Part shown: positions 23,479 through 39,721 of the stretch, piece by piece
Numbering within the stretch: the first letter of the stretch is position 1
Layout: each line of letters opens with the position of its first letter
Origin: Chrysomallon squamiferum
Taxonomy: Eukaryota; Mollusca; Gastropoda; Neomphalida; Peltospiridae
Length of the DNA stretch: 64,000 nt
Direction: 5' to 3'
Assembly (NCBI GenBank): GCA_012295275.1
Contig: CM022679.1
Coordinates: 19,596,342 to 19,660,341 of the forward strand
Notes under the pieces: generated by a model
What the model saw: only the letters and a program-made list of their open reading frames with translations
The model's database searches: none
Told to the model about the DNA's origin: nothing
Position numbers and translations under genes: made by a program

Positions 23479-23560
23479 CTCCTTTGCGCCGTGTTAGTTC
23501 AGATCAACTGCATTAAATCCAATAAATGATACTGGTTTCTTGGTAAGAAGAAAAATCACT
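23479..23560 (-). promoter_or_regulatory. Possible non-coding 5' exon of gene A
   Basis: On the minus strand, a locally GC-richer stretch ends in AAAGGAG followed by GTATGTTT, a good donor at 23473-23478. It lies 1.6 kb upstream of the acceptor at 21875. The exon start and promoter cannot be fixed from sequence, so the right boundary is only nominal. An overlapping 93-codon minus-strand frame at 23568-23849 with a hydrophobic stretch could be an upstream ORF or chance. Confidence 0.3.
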
Positions 23561-24039
23561 TGCAATGTCAACCGGCACCACGCCTTGTGATACAGGTTCT
23601 GATTTGTCGCTGGATATACCCTCCTATACCAACAATAGCTGGTAGTGCCAACCCGTTATTTTGAATAGCTTTCAATGGTCCGGTATTATTTTGCTCAAGT
23701 CGCCAAACCGGTTGGGTGAGTAACACCTCCATCTTTGCAAAAAGCGCCATGCAGACGCTAAGAATAACAGCCAATAAAACATCAACGAGAGCGAAAATGT
23801 AATACATAGTATGTATGTTAGTCAGAGTTGTTATGAATGTCGAATTCATTCATAATGTAATGTGACAAAAATCGAAAACATCGTCACGGATAGTAATATG
23901 TGACTACTTTCTGGCATTTCTAGTTAGTTATTTATAGCGGAACTTTTAATTAATATATATAACTATAAAATAAATTCAAACATTTGTCGAACTGAAACTT
24001 TTTATTTCTGCAGTTTAAATAGCCTATTTGAAAAAAAAA

Positions 24040-24070
<31 letters not shown>

Positions 24071-25894
24071 CAATAAATAAATAAATTTAAAATTAAATTC
24101 TTGCTAGACATGGTTAAAAACATTCATGTTAAATACCCGGTAAAAAAATAATAATTTTCTTAAAAGTCAAAAAAAAAAAAAAAAAAAAAAAAACCAATAA
24201 CATTTATTTATTTATTTATTTATTTATATAAAAGAGCAAAACTGAAAAATTTTCGTGACAAATATTTTTATCCAGTTTCAATCTAATTATGTAAAAACAG
24301 CAACAGTAAATAACAATAAACGACATATATATATTAGTACATTTTAAACAAATTGATCGGATATAATTACTTTTATAGATTTAATTTTCAAAATGAAATG
24401 ATAATAAATAAATAAATTAAATTAAAAAGTTAAAAACTATCGGTCGGCAACAAAAAAAGAAAAGAAAAAACAAACAAACAAAAAATGAAAAAGCAGGAAG
24501 ATTAAAAAAGAAAGAAAGAGGGGAAAAAAGGAATCTAAGAAAGAAAAAGAAAAAAGCTTGCGATTATTAGGCCCTGTATAATTCTGTTTGTAAAAATAAA
24601 TCACAATGTCGGAGAGAGACCTGTGTAAAGAACCACCCACTTTCTACTGTGTGCAGAAATGTTCAGATGTCCTCAAATATAAATAACTGTATCAAAAATG
24701 CATATGAAAATGATAATCAGAATATAAACTTAAAAATTATTAAATTTGCTACTTATCTTCGATATGTTAAAAGTAGAGAGACACTAACTTTCGTAAAATC
24801 TAGGATTGCATATATCTTTTTAAATGTACGAAGATTTTGCATGTATATACATACGACCTATATATTCTACATATAACATTGTTTTTATTAAGCGCATAGT
24901 TAAATATAAAACCATCTAAAACTTCTCATTTTACGAAGAATAGCTGGTATTGTTATTCCTTTGTTACCCTTATTTATAAACTAGTGATAGTCTGAGTTTA
25001 AAATAAATGATGTATAGGTAAGCTGGCTGATCCCATACTAAAGTCGTTGTTACATGCAAACAAGCCAACGTTAATAACCTGTAAGAAATATTTCGTCTTT
25101 ATTTTCAGTTACAGTAATAAGAACCTTTAACTAAAGACTGATATTCATAGTGCTTCTGGTAGTGTGTCATTATTCTGGTGTTTTGTAATAGATAAAAGAT
25201 AGCATATTCATGTTGAATCATACTTTAATGTGTTAAAAGAATCTATCAACAGACACAGCGGTGTCTTGCTGTTTGTAGCCCACAGCGTTTGGCTGTTAGT
25301 TGACAACGTCGAGTGCTTCAGCGGGCGACTTGCAAATCTTGTCAAACGGGTTGGAAGCGTACAGAAATAGTTACCATACGCAAACAAAACTTTCACGGTG
25401 GGTGGAGATAACGCAACAAGAATGTGTGTAATACTTATGAATTCTGTTCTTTTTTTTTTCATTTTTTTTTTTCATTTGATGACTTCGAATGTGTGATTTA
25501 GATTGAGGAAATGCCTGTGAATATGTCTATTTATGTACATATGTATATGCATATGTGCATGTAGATATAAAACTGCCTCTATATTAATACCTAGGTGTGT
25601 AAAATTATGCCTGTAAAACTGTATATATTATTTATTTATTTTATTCTGTTATTATTATTAGTAGTAGTAGTAGTTTATTAGTATTATTTATTTATTTATT
25701 TATTTATTTTATTTTATTTTATTTTTATTATTATTATTTTTTTTAATTGTTGAACGTGTGTAAACCGGTTAGCGATTATCGTATTAATTTTTTATTAGAA
25801 CATACACGAACACACAGATACATACATAGATATGAAACATACATCTGCAGGCCTATAGAAATATATAGTCTTATATTATTCATTTATTTATATC

Positions 25895-25947
<53 letters not shown>

Positions 25948-28900
25948 AAGATACTAAAAATTTAATTTCACTTTGTTTTCATACAGTAGCGTACGTAGAC
26001 TTTAAGTATAAATTTAAAACTTGCAGGTTACATCCATGATATACATAACACCAAACACAAACAAGGCGAGCTTTGTACGGGAAGCCTGGACTGCATGCTG
26101 TTACACGGGTGGTATGTGCAGTTTGTTACGCCTGAACGGGTTCACATAAAACCTGTTTTGACAGTGTGTTCCTTTAATTCTGCATTCTTTTCTCTTAAAT
26201 CTTTATATTTTTTATTTTGAAGGCACTGACAGACCTTTTTGTGTTTTTGTATTGTTGTTTACTTCATTGTTATTTTTTCCATTTTACATGAGAATGTACT
26301 ATACATTTTTTTTTAAAATAAAATGTTAGTGTAATAGTGTTGATTGTAGCAACTTTATTTTTATTTTAAATGATTAATTAATTAATTAATTAATATTGAA
26401 TTGGTTTGAAGAAAAGTAGAAAATTATGATTATTAGCGTTTAAAAGAAAATTTTATTCACATTATGGTAAAATAGACTTAAAGTTAAAATGTACGTATTT
26501 ATCATTAGTCTCTGAACTAAGCCAGCCTGTGACACAGAAATTTTCACGTTTAAACAGATTATTTTATGTTTTATTTTCCCTCAGAAGAAAAACAATAGAA
26601 ATGCTTGCTGCTCTCTAATTAAATGTTTTATTCAGCAAACTATTATGTCAACAGCATGAACAAACATTATGACATTATTATACTGTATATGTCAGTTTAA
26701 GTTCAGTACTTATATATGGTAAATTTGTCAGCTTCTCGAACTTTCCCTCACCAACTGTGCAATGTAAATACCTTTTTTTTCCTTCTTGTTTTTTAATACC
26801 AAAATGCACATTAAGGACGAAGACACTAGCAGATAGCATTTTGTGTTCAAAAGCCCTCAGCATTATCACTGACTTGTTACAGAAAGGGATTTTGCTAGAC
26901 AGTGATTTGGAAATGGAAACCACTACTGCGCGGTCTAATTGATAAACTGCAGTGGATAGTGCATGCTGTGTACCGTCCCACAGACAGTAAAGCATATGCT
27001 TTTTGATAAATCAGTCGTAGGGTGCTGGTTAGAACAGCAAAGATGGATGCAGTAAGGAAGGTTGAACCTGTTTCCTGAGGACTGGGTTATAAACCGCTTC
27101 CAACTTTCATAACCACTTTTCATTTTGAATAAAATTGTTTTATTTTCATGAAGCTGAAGCTCAGTGTTAGATTTCCAGTCCATATCCATTACTTGCCAGA
27201 TGTTAAGATGAGTTCATATTAAATGTTAGGCTTTGCATGATAGTCAAAGGGAAAATACATTCAATATTCAGCGTAGATGGTTTTTCAGTAATTATTTCAG
27301 TTATCCTTAAAATAATCAGTGATGTATTTCTATCAGTCACTTTCATATTCTGTAACTTTCTACAAAAAAATATAGTGGATCTTTCGTTTCTAATGTAGTA
27401 TTTTCATAATTTATTATCTAACTTTTCAACTTATAAATATGTGATTATAATATAAATATATACAGTTAATAATAATAACAATAATAAAAGACAATAGAAA
27501 AATAATAATTTTTAATCTTTGATGAAATGGAAACAATTTCAAGTTCAGTTAGTTTAAATTATATTTAAAATCAAACGAAAGAAAGAAACCATGAGAGAAC
27601 GAATCAATGAGTGAAAGTTAAACGATATCCAGTAGAACTATACTGTTATCAGGTGTCAGATAGAGGTGATCGGAAATATTTGTTAATCAATCAGTCCATA
27701 TAAAATATCTATTCAACACAAATTACGTATATGGTTGTACGCAAATTGTTACACAATTAAACTGCTATTGCAAATACTACATACACTATAATAAAATGCT
27801 CTGTGTACGTTGCAGTAGATAAAGGAAGTCAGGAGGATAGCTATCACCAGTTGTTCATTTGTTATTAGTAATATGATGTATGCGAGCTCCGAGGCAGCGT
27901 GAACACATAATGGTGAAAAGGGTATATGAATCGACCCGCTTCACTTGTTTCTTTTACTTTTTTCCGCTCCAGTAAGATTTATTAGGAGTGAGGATCTCCA
28001 ACCAGAGTGTGGGAAAGTGTAGTGTTAACTTCTCACGTTTTACACATTTAGAGCAGAGGATTAACTTTAAATATTTATATTGTCATTTATTTATTTAATT
28101 ATTTATTTATTTATTTATTTATTATTATTTTTTATATTATTATTTTTTATTATTTATTTTTTTGCATTAGATTTTTTTTTTTTTTTTTTTTGGCTTTACT
28201 GTATTTTACTGAACAGTTTGAATATAAATTTTAATTTTCACAAATGATACCAAAAACAATGACGCCTTCAGCAACAATAATAATAACCTAACCATTATAG
28301 GTGAAAGTTTTAAAACTAAACGATTTATAATGAAGAATAAAATTAAGAGAAAAATGAACGGTCCATAAAAGAAAAAACAACAACTCACAATTGACAAATT
28401 TGTTTACCATCAGAGATCACTGTCAAACACAAGGGCGTTAGCTCATCAAATTAAATAAGCAATAATATGGTTTACAACTGGTAAGCATAACCAGTTATAA
28501 AAAAAGATGTCCCATCTGAAGCAGTGATAAACCATGCCATAACGATGTGGCTTCCATAGCTTTCATTGCCAGGCGTGTAGTTAAAGACAAGGACATCGAG
28601 TTTGTTGATTCGTTCCAGAGAAACACACACATACTTAGCGTATACTGTATACTGGCATTCGACATAGCTTCAGTTGAGTAACATATCTCGGCTTTTATAG
28701 ATCTGTAAATTAAGAGTTCAAGAGAGGACACGGCGAATACTGGGAAGGGTTAAATAGGGCACTCCTTTAGTTTATACAAGGCAGTATTTGTAATCCTTTT
28801 TCTCCACAACTGTCTTTATTTCTCTTTATAAATAAGATGAAAATCAAAATTTATTTTTAGTGTTTAGTTTTCTTACCTTAGTTTAAATTTAAAAAATAAT

Positions 28901-29607
28901 AATAATAATAAACCCAATATATATATTATTCGACAAAATCTGAAAACAAATTCTACATTTAGTTAATAATTATATCACGGAGTTCTAAAATTTCACGTGA
29001 AAGTCAGTTACGACGATATTAATACATTAAATGCGGATAGTATCTACAATAATTTCTTCAGCAAAACTTATTCAGATATTTTTTTTATAATTTGTACAGT
29101 TTTGTAAATATTATGATTTACCTGTGTATATATAATATACAATCAATTTTTGTTTATAAACAGTCATTAAATGCAAGACTATGTAACTGGTAATTTTCGT
29201 TGTGACTCAGTCCTACTTGAGTTTTTGCATTGATGATTCATGTTATCGTAGCTTTATGTACCTCCTACTCACGTTAGCAGCAGACTTTATTTGTTTATTC
29301 ATTTCATTTCATTGTTTCATTATTTATTTAAGTTGGAGGCAGAGTTTGTTTATTTATTACTGTATTTTAGTAGCAACCGTTACTGTATTTTTTATTTTAA
29401 GTTGTTGGTACAAACTATATTATATTTTATTATTATATTTTATTAATTCATCTATTTATTCATTTATATGAAACAACAACAGTTATTATCTCTGTTTCAA
29501 CTTTATGAAATTTTTTCTTTTATATAACATTTTTTTTTTTTTTTTTTTTTTACGTTATGTAAACAGTTAATTTAAAAAAAAAAAATTAAAAAGAAAATTC
29601 TACAAGT
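23561..29607. other. Intergenic region upstream of gene A
   Basis: AT-rich with (AAT)n at 24030-24090, poly-A at 24170-24193, (TTTA)n at 24203-24230 and 25685-25735, (GT)n at 25899-25944 and T-rich DNA at 28083-28192. Less AT-rich islands at 25240-25430, 26040-26150, 26720-27190 and 27880-28000 have no convincing frame. The proximal part must contain the gene A promoter, but no core element could be fixed. Confidence 0.5.
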
Positions 29608-29770
29608 TGTAATTTGTTTATTATATTTCTTAAAGCCGTATCATAAATAAGATGTATGTGGTGTAATTTCTCACTTTTTAATCCAATTTGGTATTTTTTT
29701 TCTTATTTCTGCTCTGACATATTCTGAGATAAGCAAACCAAGAGGATTTATGGACCTGTCTACTATAAAA
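29608..29770 (+). pseudogene. Relic of the gene B EC12 exon and its upstream intron
   Basis: The stretch aligns by eye with about 57640-57855. Intron words such as TTTTTAATCCAATTT are shared, followed by TCTGCTCTGACATATT.TGAGAT and GACCTGTCTACTA from exon 57744-57875. Relative to the exon, the first ~40 nt after the acceptor and about a dozen nt before GACCTG are missing, so it cannot code. It lies in the intergenic region, on the same strand as gene B. Confidence 0.7.
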
Positions 29771-32700
29771 TTTTGTTTATTTAGGTAAATGAATAATAAA
29801 TTGATTATTATATTATTTATAATGTTTATTGAAAAAATTAATAATAATAATAATAATAATAATTTCTTAATTTGAAAAGGATAAATGATTTTTTAGTGAC
29901 TTGCCAAGGGGTATCATTCTATGGTCACAATGAAGCTAAGTAAATCAGTGTAAAAAGATGATTTATAATTTCAAACTATATAAAAATTAACAAATATAAA
30001 AATATATAATGTTTCTCAAAGATGAATTTTAAAATATATGAGAAAAGTTGATGAATTTAAAAACTCTAGTTAAAAATGATATACTTATTTACTGTAATAT
30101 GTCAGAACATTATATGTATTGAAGTTACAATAAAGGTTTAATATAATTATACATATATATATTTATATTAAATTGAAATATTTAGTTTTTCTCATTATGT
30201 TTCACCATTAATTATCAGTCAGTAATTAAAATGGAATACTATCTTGCTTGAACTGTAAGAATTGCACTGGTCAAGCTGAAATTTCATCAGTTATTCTGGA
30301 ATATCGGTAACCAATCCAGTTCAGTGAAAAATAATTGGAAGAGACAACTGCACAAAAAAGCAGCTAAAATTTGGAACCTTAGTAAGGTTAAAAAATACAG
30401 AGCATTATGATATACTAGTAACAAAGTATAGTCATTTACAACATTTCCAGTATAAATTTGCCACATTATTAATAAATAATACCAGCAAAAAATATGGTGT
30501 ATCTCTACATACAAGCACATACTCACACACAGTAAGATATAGACAATAATTAAATTATGAAATACAGATCTAGAAAAAATGTGATCCACATAAAATTACA
30601 ATGGTTATATAGTCTAGAAAATAGCTGTAGATAAAGGATATATAGGGTAATGCATAATAGTAAAATTCATACAGCCTCGATGTGATTATCTTGTAGAATT
30701 AATGCATTCAAACCATTATCACCTGTGGTAGAGTCAGGTTAGAAATATGTTGGTGCTATGGCTGATATAGTTGCAGTTTTTGCTGCTGTACCTCAGTCTT
30801 CATTCCTAACCACAATCTTCAGCTTAATGCAATTATAATACCAAACTATTGTCAAATTTTTGCTTTAAGATTGGAAAAGAAAGATGCACAAAAACAATTA
30901 AAATTCAGAACATTAGTAAGCTTTATAGTTATTACACAATTTTGGAGCATTATTGTATTGTGTAGGTTACTAAGTATAATTATTTAGAATAGTTGTAGTG
31001 TAAATTCACAACATTATTAATAAATAATAATATCCCAAGTCACACAAACACACACACAAACAAATATGTGTACAATAATTAAATTATGAAAAATAGTTCA
31101 AGAAGAATGATTCTGATCTACATAATAGTCTGGCAGACAAAAACCATAATTGTGTTTAACCTTATTTCGGAGTCTACAGGGTTTTTCAGTGTAGAAAATT
31201 GATGTTTAGGGCATATATTTTGAGAAACTGCCAGGTGACATCTTCTCATCCTTGAGCAGTTTGTGCTAGGAGGCCAAATCCAAGATGGCCATCAGCAAAT
31301 CTATTTTCCTCATATCTTCATAACTAGACTGGATAGAAGCATGAACAAAAGATTGTTTTAATGTTTTCAGGCATGAATAATTTAATGCTGCTATGACTTG
31401 TTGTTGTTGCAATAAAATAAAAAGAACTAAAGATGGCAACACAAAAGGAAGAAAATATGACTGTTTTAAGTCTGTGTTGGTCTTTTAATACAGGCTAATA
31501 AGGTATAGGCTAATAACTAATAGGTAAATAAAAAATAATTAATTACTGAATTGTCCAAACAACAGTCTACAATTATAATTATGACATCAAATTATTGTCA
31601 GAATTCTACTCTAAAAAGACTGCATAAAAGAAGTCTGAAAATATTTTGGTGTCCTTTTTCTACAATGGTGTACTTTCTTAAAAACTGTACAGCCTCAACA
31701 GTTAAATCATTTAAGTCCATTCTAACTTTAAAGCATAAAAGTTACAAATTTATATGTATTTTCTATATACTTATTATTGTTGTTGTTGTTGTTGTTGTTG
31801 TTGTTATTCTTCTTCTTCTTCTTCTTCTTATTATTATTAAGAAAATCTAATATTTCTCTGATGTGTAGATTATTATATTTATTTATTTATAAAATAATAA
31901 GCGACACTGAATGTTTTGTGAAATGATGAGCATTGTAACCTCTGATTCTGCCTAAATCACAACCGTGTCGGAAAGTTCATAATCAGATTTTAATTTTTTG
32001 AAATTGGCATCTAAATTTTTTAAATGAAATTTGTTATTTATGTATATATTCCAATTTATTTTATTTTGATGAACCATCTACATCTCCTACCAAATTATTT
32101 TAGTATTTTTTATTTATTTTCATAATTTATGTTTAAATTTATTCATAGCATACAGCATAGGAAATGCTTTTATAAACAGTTGTATTATACTGCATGCATA
32201 TATAATTTTTCTTCAGATTCAAATTGGTAAATTAAACAATATATAATTTAATGATACGTAAGCATTTTCTTAGTTTGTACAGCACCCTTAGTAAGAGGAA
32301 AGAAATAAGAAATTAAATAAGAACTATCTAATTATATAAAAATTTAATTAAGTATCTAAAAAGACAAAAAATATATTATTTTTTTAAATTTTGTTTTTAA
32401 AACAAGTAAGAAACGCATGTTGATAAATTTTATTAATGAGTTATAAAATAAATAATAATAATTATTATTCAGTTGTTGTTTTTATTATTATTATTAGATA
32501 TTTGTTGTGTTCAAAAGTACTTTGGATATTTATTATTTAACATGAAAAAAGAAACTACCGTAATGTTTAAGTTAACTGAAAATTCATAGAAAAAAAAATA
32601 AACAAATAACAAAATCAAGAAATTAAAGTTACATATTAAATGAAAAAAAATATATATAAACAAATAAATAATTAAACAGAAAAATAAATAAATAAATATT

Positions 32701-35700
32701 TTACAGGCATTTCACGGTGTCATATACTTTAAAGAAATATAAAATGAAATGTAAAATTTATTGATATCGTTAAAAACTAAAATAGTTTGTGAATTATTAG
32801 GGCATACACTTAAATATCAATAGGTATGATTATGGCATGATGATTTTAAGTTCTAAATTAAATTACTGTTTTGGGGAGGGTTTTTTTTTTTTTTTTTTAT
32901 TAATTCCTTTTATTTGGATAAATTATTTACTTCCCAGTCTTATTTCTTTAGTGTTTTTGTTTCCATTTTCTTTTCTGATCAAATTATATATTACAACTAA
33001 ACGCTTACTCGTGGGAGCCATATCTGATTGTTAAAACAATTGATCAATTGTCTAACCATGACAACAGCGTTTCGATTGGTTTAAACTAATGACGTCGACA
33101 TGAACCACATCGCGCATTGTCGTCAAACTACGTAAAACACATCTTTCAGCGGAAAGCGATTTTAAAAGCGTTAACTCAGCTTCTTTCACGCTTCACCCTA
33201 TTACATGTACTTTTTCTTTTAACTAATTCAATTCTTTAGTATGGAGTAAAACTGAATTTCTAATATTCATAAACGTATATTATAATTTCTAATTAAGATA
33301 AATTCATAATGGCCGAAAACAAATTGATTAGTTCAGACACATTCAGTTATCTTCAACAAATAAAAAGATACTATTAACAAACTGGAAAACAATAATAGAG
33401 ACTAATTGCATCAAAAGGTTTATTTTATAATATGTTGGTTTTTGTCGGTCGTTTTCGGTACCATATTTCTGTGTTCTTTCAATTTTGATATTAAATGTGA
33501 TCATCTGTAAACAGAATGTCTCTGGAGAGTGTTATTTGGGTGGGGGGCTTGCCTGTTGCACAGTCGTCCATACCCGGCTAAAAAACAATAAAAAAACAAC
33601 AACTGATGGCCACATTTATGAATCTTCGAGTGCCCTCATTCATGTATAACGCCTGAGAAACAGCAACCAGTATCACTGGAAACTCTACTGTTTCCTTTCC
33701 TTAAGAAATTGCTGTTAATGGAAGAATGAGTGACTGTTCGAATACAAATATGTTCTGACAAAGTAGCTTCCCTTGATATTTTGAAATAAAATGACGATCA
33801 GGAGGCTGAAATGTACAACATGCCGTATCAGAATGTGCTACCAAACCTGAGGAGGCATTTCACTCCCAGATGGTGTTCAAACATTCATTAAATATTGCAA
33901 AGCGCCGCCGTTTTTGGTCCGCATTATTCTTTTGAACTGTTTTTATGACAGAGACGCGTGATTTATTTAAATATTATTTCTCAGCTTCAAGTGTTTGTGC
34001 TTCTGCTAAGTATTTATATATTCACATACTTACACATACAGTTAAACTGCTTAAAAATAATACAATATCACAAAATGTATCATATAGTAAATTTCATCAG
34101 TCTTCACTTATAGAATGACATATGCTAGTATTATACATGTTAAATACAATACAACACTGTTCGTATTTTAATACAAAAATAACTAACACAACATGATACA
34201 CATATATCACTTCAAAAATATAAACACATATTATCCGATGTATATTCAATTTCATACACTGTTATTTAATGTTATAAATAATATACCTAATAATAGTAAA
34301 TAAAACCTAATATGTAAATGAGGTAGTACCTTATCTTTAAAACACTGTGCAACATCTTTCCAAAAAACTCTAGATTACCAATGACTCATGTCACAGCAAA
34401 CAGAAAAAAAGCAGTTTGAGTATTTCACATAAAATAAAGGCTTTATTTATTTATTTAGCTGGAACAACTAGTAAGATGAAAGACACTGCAGACTGAGATA
34501 CACCCAGCTTCAACCTCAGTAATGCAGAACAAATAAAAGACAAGCTTTTATAGCAGACTGAGAAGAAATATGTTAAAAGCTAACTTTTTTTTAATAAAAA
34601 TTATATACGCATTCTGCAGCATATTTATTGCGCAAATGTTATCTTATATTTTGAAAAAGAGTTTAATTTCAACCTGACATTTCGTTACTTTCCCCGAACG
34701 TGTTTCGGAAACATCGTTCATACAGTATTTCTTCATAAAAACCGCCTGGACCATACAAACATTTGTATATAAAAGGTTTTGTTTTCTCACCCGAAAGTGA
34801 TTGAAAACTTGATGAAAAACATCTGTAAAATCTGTTGACTATCTTCAAGCAACAGTCTCCTTTCATAAATATTAGCAATATTTCATGTTAAAAAAAAATA
34901 ATAATAATAAAAAATAAAAAATATTCGAACTGAAGCTCGAAGCAATTGCACGACCATTTGCTCGACCTGAGAGAGACGTCCTGCTGTTGCCGAACCACAC
35001 GTTATGACCCGAGTCAGACTTCACGCAGCCAGAACAGCCTCAGTTCTGTTTGAAGGTTCTTGTGTGTGAGCAAAATGATCATTCTTTTAGCAAGTTATTG
35101 ATTTACCTCATAAAATTAGTATTAAAGTTATTGAATGTAGGTTGAAATGATATCGGAGCCAGGTACACTCCCTGTCTGTCCGTCCAGCTTGTTTAATAAA
35201 TCATCAAAATTATTTAGGCCCATCACTTATTGGCATAATGTTAGTTACAGACTGTGTTTTGGAGACCTTCAGATTGTGAATGTTTTGAGCACTTAATTTA
35301 TTTTTGATGCCCCAAAAAACGATAACAAGTACCTCAACAAATTATTTGATGACATATTCAAATTCATAGCTGTTACTGGTAATATTTTTAGCAGCAATAG
35401 TAAGACTAGAGATAATAGTATTAATAGTTATATCAGCAGCAATATTGTTATATATAGTAACAGTAGCAGTAATATATGTAGTGGTAGTAGTAGGAGTAGT
35501 AGATGAAATAATAGTAGTAATAGATATAGAAGTGGTAATGGTAAAAGTAGTTACAATAAAAGAAGTATCAGTAGCAGAAGCGGTATCAGTAGCAGCATTA
35601 GGAGCAGTAAAAATATTAATTGAACCAGTAATAGTAGGAAATATTAAGAAACTGCAGAAATAGTAGTAGCAGTTGAAGTATCTGTAGTAGTAGTGGTAGT
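29771..35700. other. Intergenic region, middle part
   Basis: Contains the duplication at 30336-31140, (TTG)n(TTC)n(TTA)n at 31774-31840, poly-T at 32880-32899 and degenerate GTA/AGT repeats at 35385-35710. Two CpG-containing islands at 33040-33180 (with TGACGTCG) and 34930-35060 look less degenerate than their surroundings but carry no recognised gene. Confidence 0.5.
30336..31140. repeat. Diverged direct duplication of ~270 bp
   Basis: Copies at about 30336-30605 and 30866-31140 share, in order, GGAAC.TTAGTAAG, GAGCATTAT, GTAA.AAA..CA.CATTATTAATAAATAAT, ACAATAATTAAATTATGAAA and GATC.ACATA. No coding potential. Confidence 0.6.
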
Positions 35701-35979
35701 AGTAGTAGTAATACCATTTTTGCTCCTGACAAAATTAAACAAAACAATGGTTGTTAGCTGTTGAGCTCGGCATGACCAATCGATTGATCAGGTCGGGCCG
35801 AACCTGACTTCCCGTCTATATCACTGCGGGTGTGTTGTCAATCGTCCACTTCACAGGCTGCACCAAGGCGCTTAAGGGAGGAGCTGTACAGTTAGTGGCC
35901 ATTCTGAGAATGTTCACCACTGCACTATGGTGAGGTTACCGCACACGCAGGGGTTTAAAAGAAACTTTCATTATTTAGA

Positions 35980-36043
35980 GAAAGACAATAACAAATCTGA
36001 ATATTTCAAATGCTTGAAATATTCATATTTGTTATTCTCTTTC
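35980..36043. repeat. Inverted repeat, 30-bp arms, 4-nt loop
   Basis: Arms 35980-36009 and 36014-36043 pair at 28 of 30 positions around the loop ATGC. RNA from either strand would fold into one long stem. It lies in intergenic DNA next to a (GTA)n-rich tract. A small MITE core, a structured RNA or chance are all possible. Confidence 0.75.
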
Positions 36044-36284
36044 ATAATTAATGGTTAAAGACACATATTCAAACTTGCCCAACATACCCCAGGCTACCGC
36101 AGCTTGGAGGTAGCATGGGGTAATGCATAATACAGAAGAAAGATACTCTCAAATAAGCGTAAAACATAAGGGCCCTACCAACGATGGGTCAGCTTTGAGG
36201 CAGCTTGAGACAATATAGTATATCTAAGATAATTACACCTCAAATCACTGAAATAAGTACAAAATACGTCATTTATTTCAAAAG

Positions 36285-36420
36285 CATTGTGTAAATCCAA
36301 GTATTTTCGCTCTCTGCAATTGTCACACAGAAAGTAGAAACCATGTCAGTATCTGCACATTTCTCATGACACCAGCGCCCGCATCTGTTACAATTCACCC
36401 TACATATAGAGAGGTGCTTT
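36285..36420 (-). pseudogene. Broken PHD-finger-like fragment
   Basis: On the minus strand the frame reads NCNRCGRWCHEKCADTD and then FC after a short gap. This is the C-x2-C, W-C-H-x2-C, F-x-C layout of a PHD zinc finger. The final cysteine (CRERK) appears only after a one-base frame change. Upstream the frame runs into a (CA)n/(TA)n microsatellite. PHD fingers of this form occur in some transposable-element proteins, so a dead transposon fragment is likely. Confidence 0.45.
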
Positions 36421-39562
<3,142 letters not shown>

Positions 39563-39721
39563 ATTCCAACATAAGCAGGCCATTATGGTTACCATTAAAA
39601 ATATATTACTGTAAAGGATATAATATCTGTTTAGAAAAGACAATGATGCGGAGTTTGTTACTGTTGCTAACGTTTTCACATTTGTTGATACCAACCAAAC
39701 AACAAATCAGACCATTTATTG
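39563..39721 (+). CDS. PCDH15-like: Gene B signal-peptide exon
   Basis: A possible acceptor (TTCGCAG) at 39556-39562 opens an 80-nt 5' UTR. The start is ATG ATG at 39643, and the reading begins MMRSLLLLLTFSHLL, a signal peptide. The frame is open further upstream to 39424, but there is no acceptor-free reason to prefer the long form. The donor is GTAAGT in phase 1, matching gene A. Confidence 0.8.

Noticed and set aside
23568-23849. 93-codon minus frame with a hydrophobic stretch near the gene A 5' end
   Set aside because: Partly overlaps the presumed 5' UTR/promoter, no family recognised; may be an upstream ORF but not supported as a gene.
26678-27189. Overlapping minus frames of 84-105 codons
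   Set aside because: No recognisable domain, no splice context, frames overlap each other; possibly an old mobile-element remnant but unsupported.
34669-34878. 69-codon minus frame (contains GDCCLKIVNRFYRCF)
   Set aside because: Four cysteines but no family pattern and no splice support.
35445-35663. 72-codon valine-rich plus frame
   Set aside because: Produced by degenerate GTA/AGT repeats.
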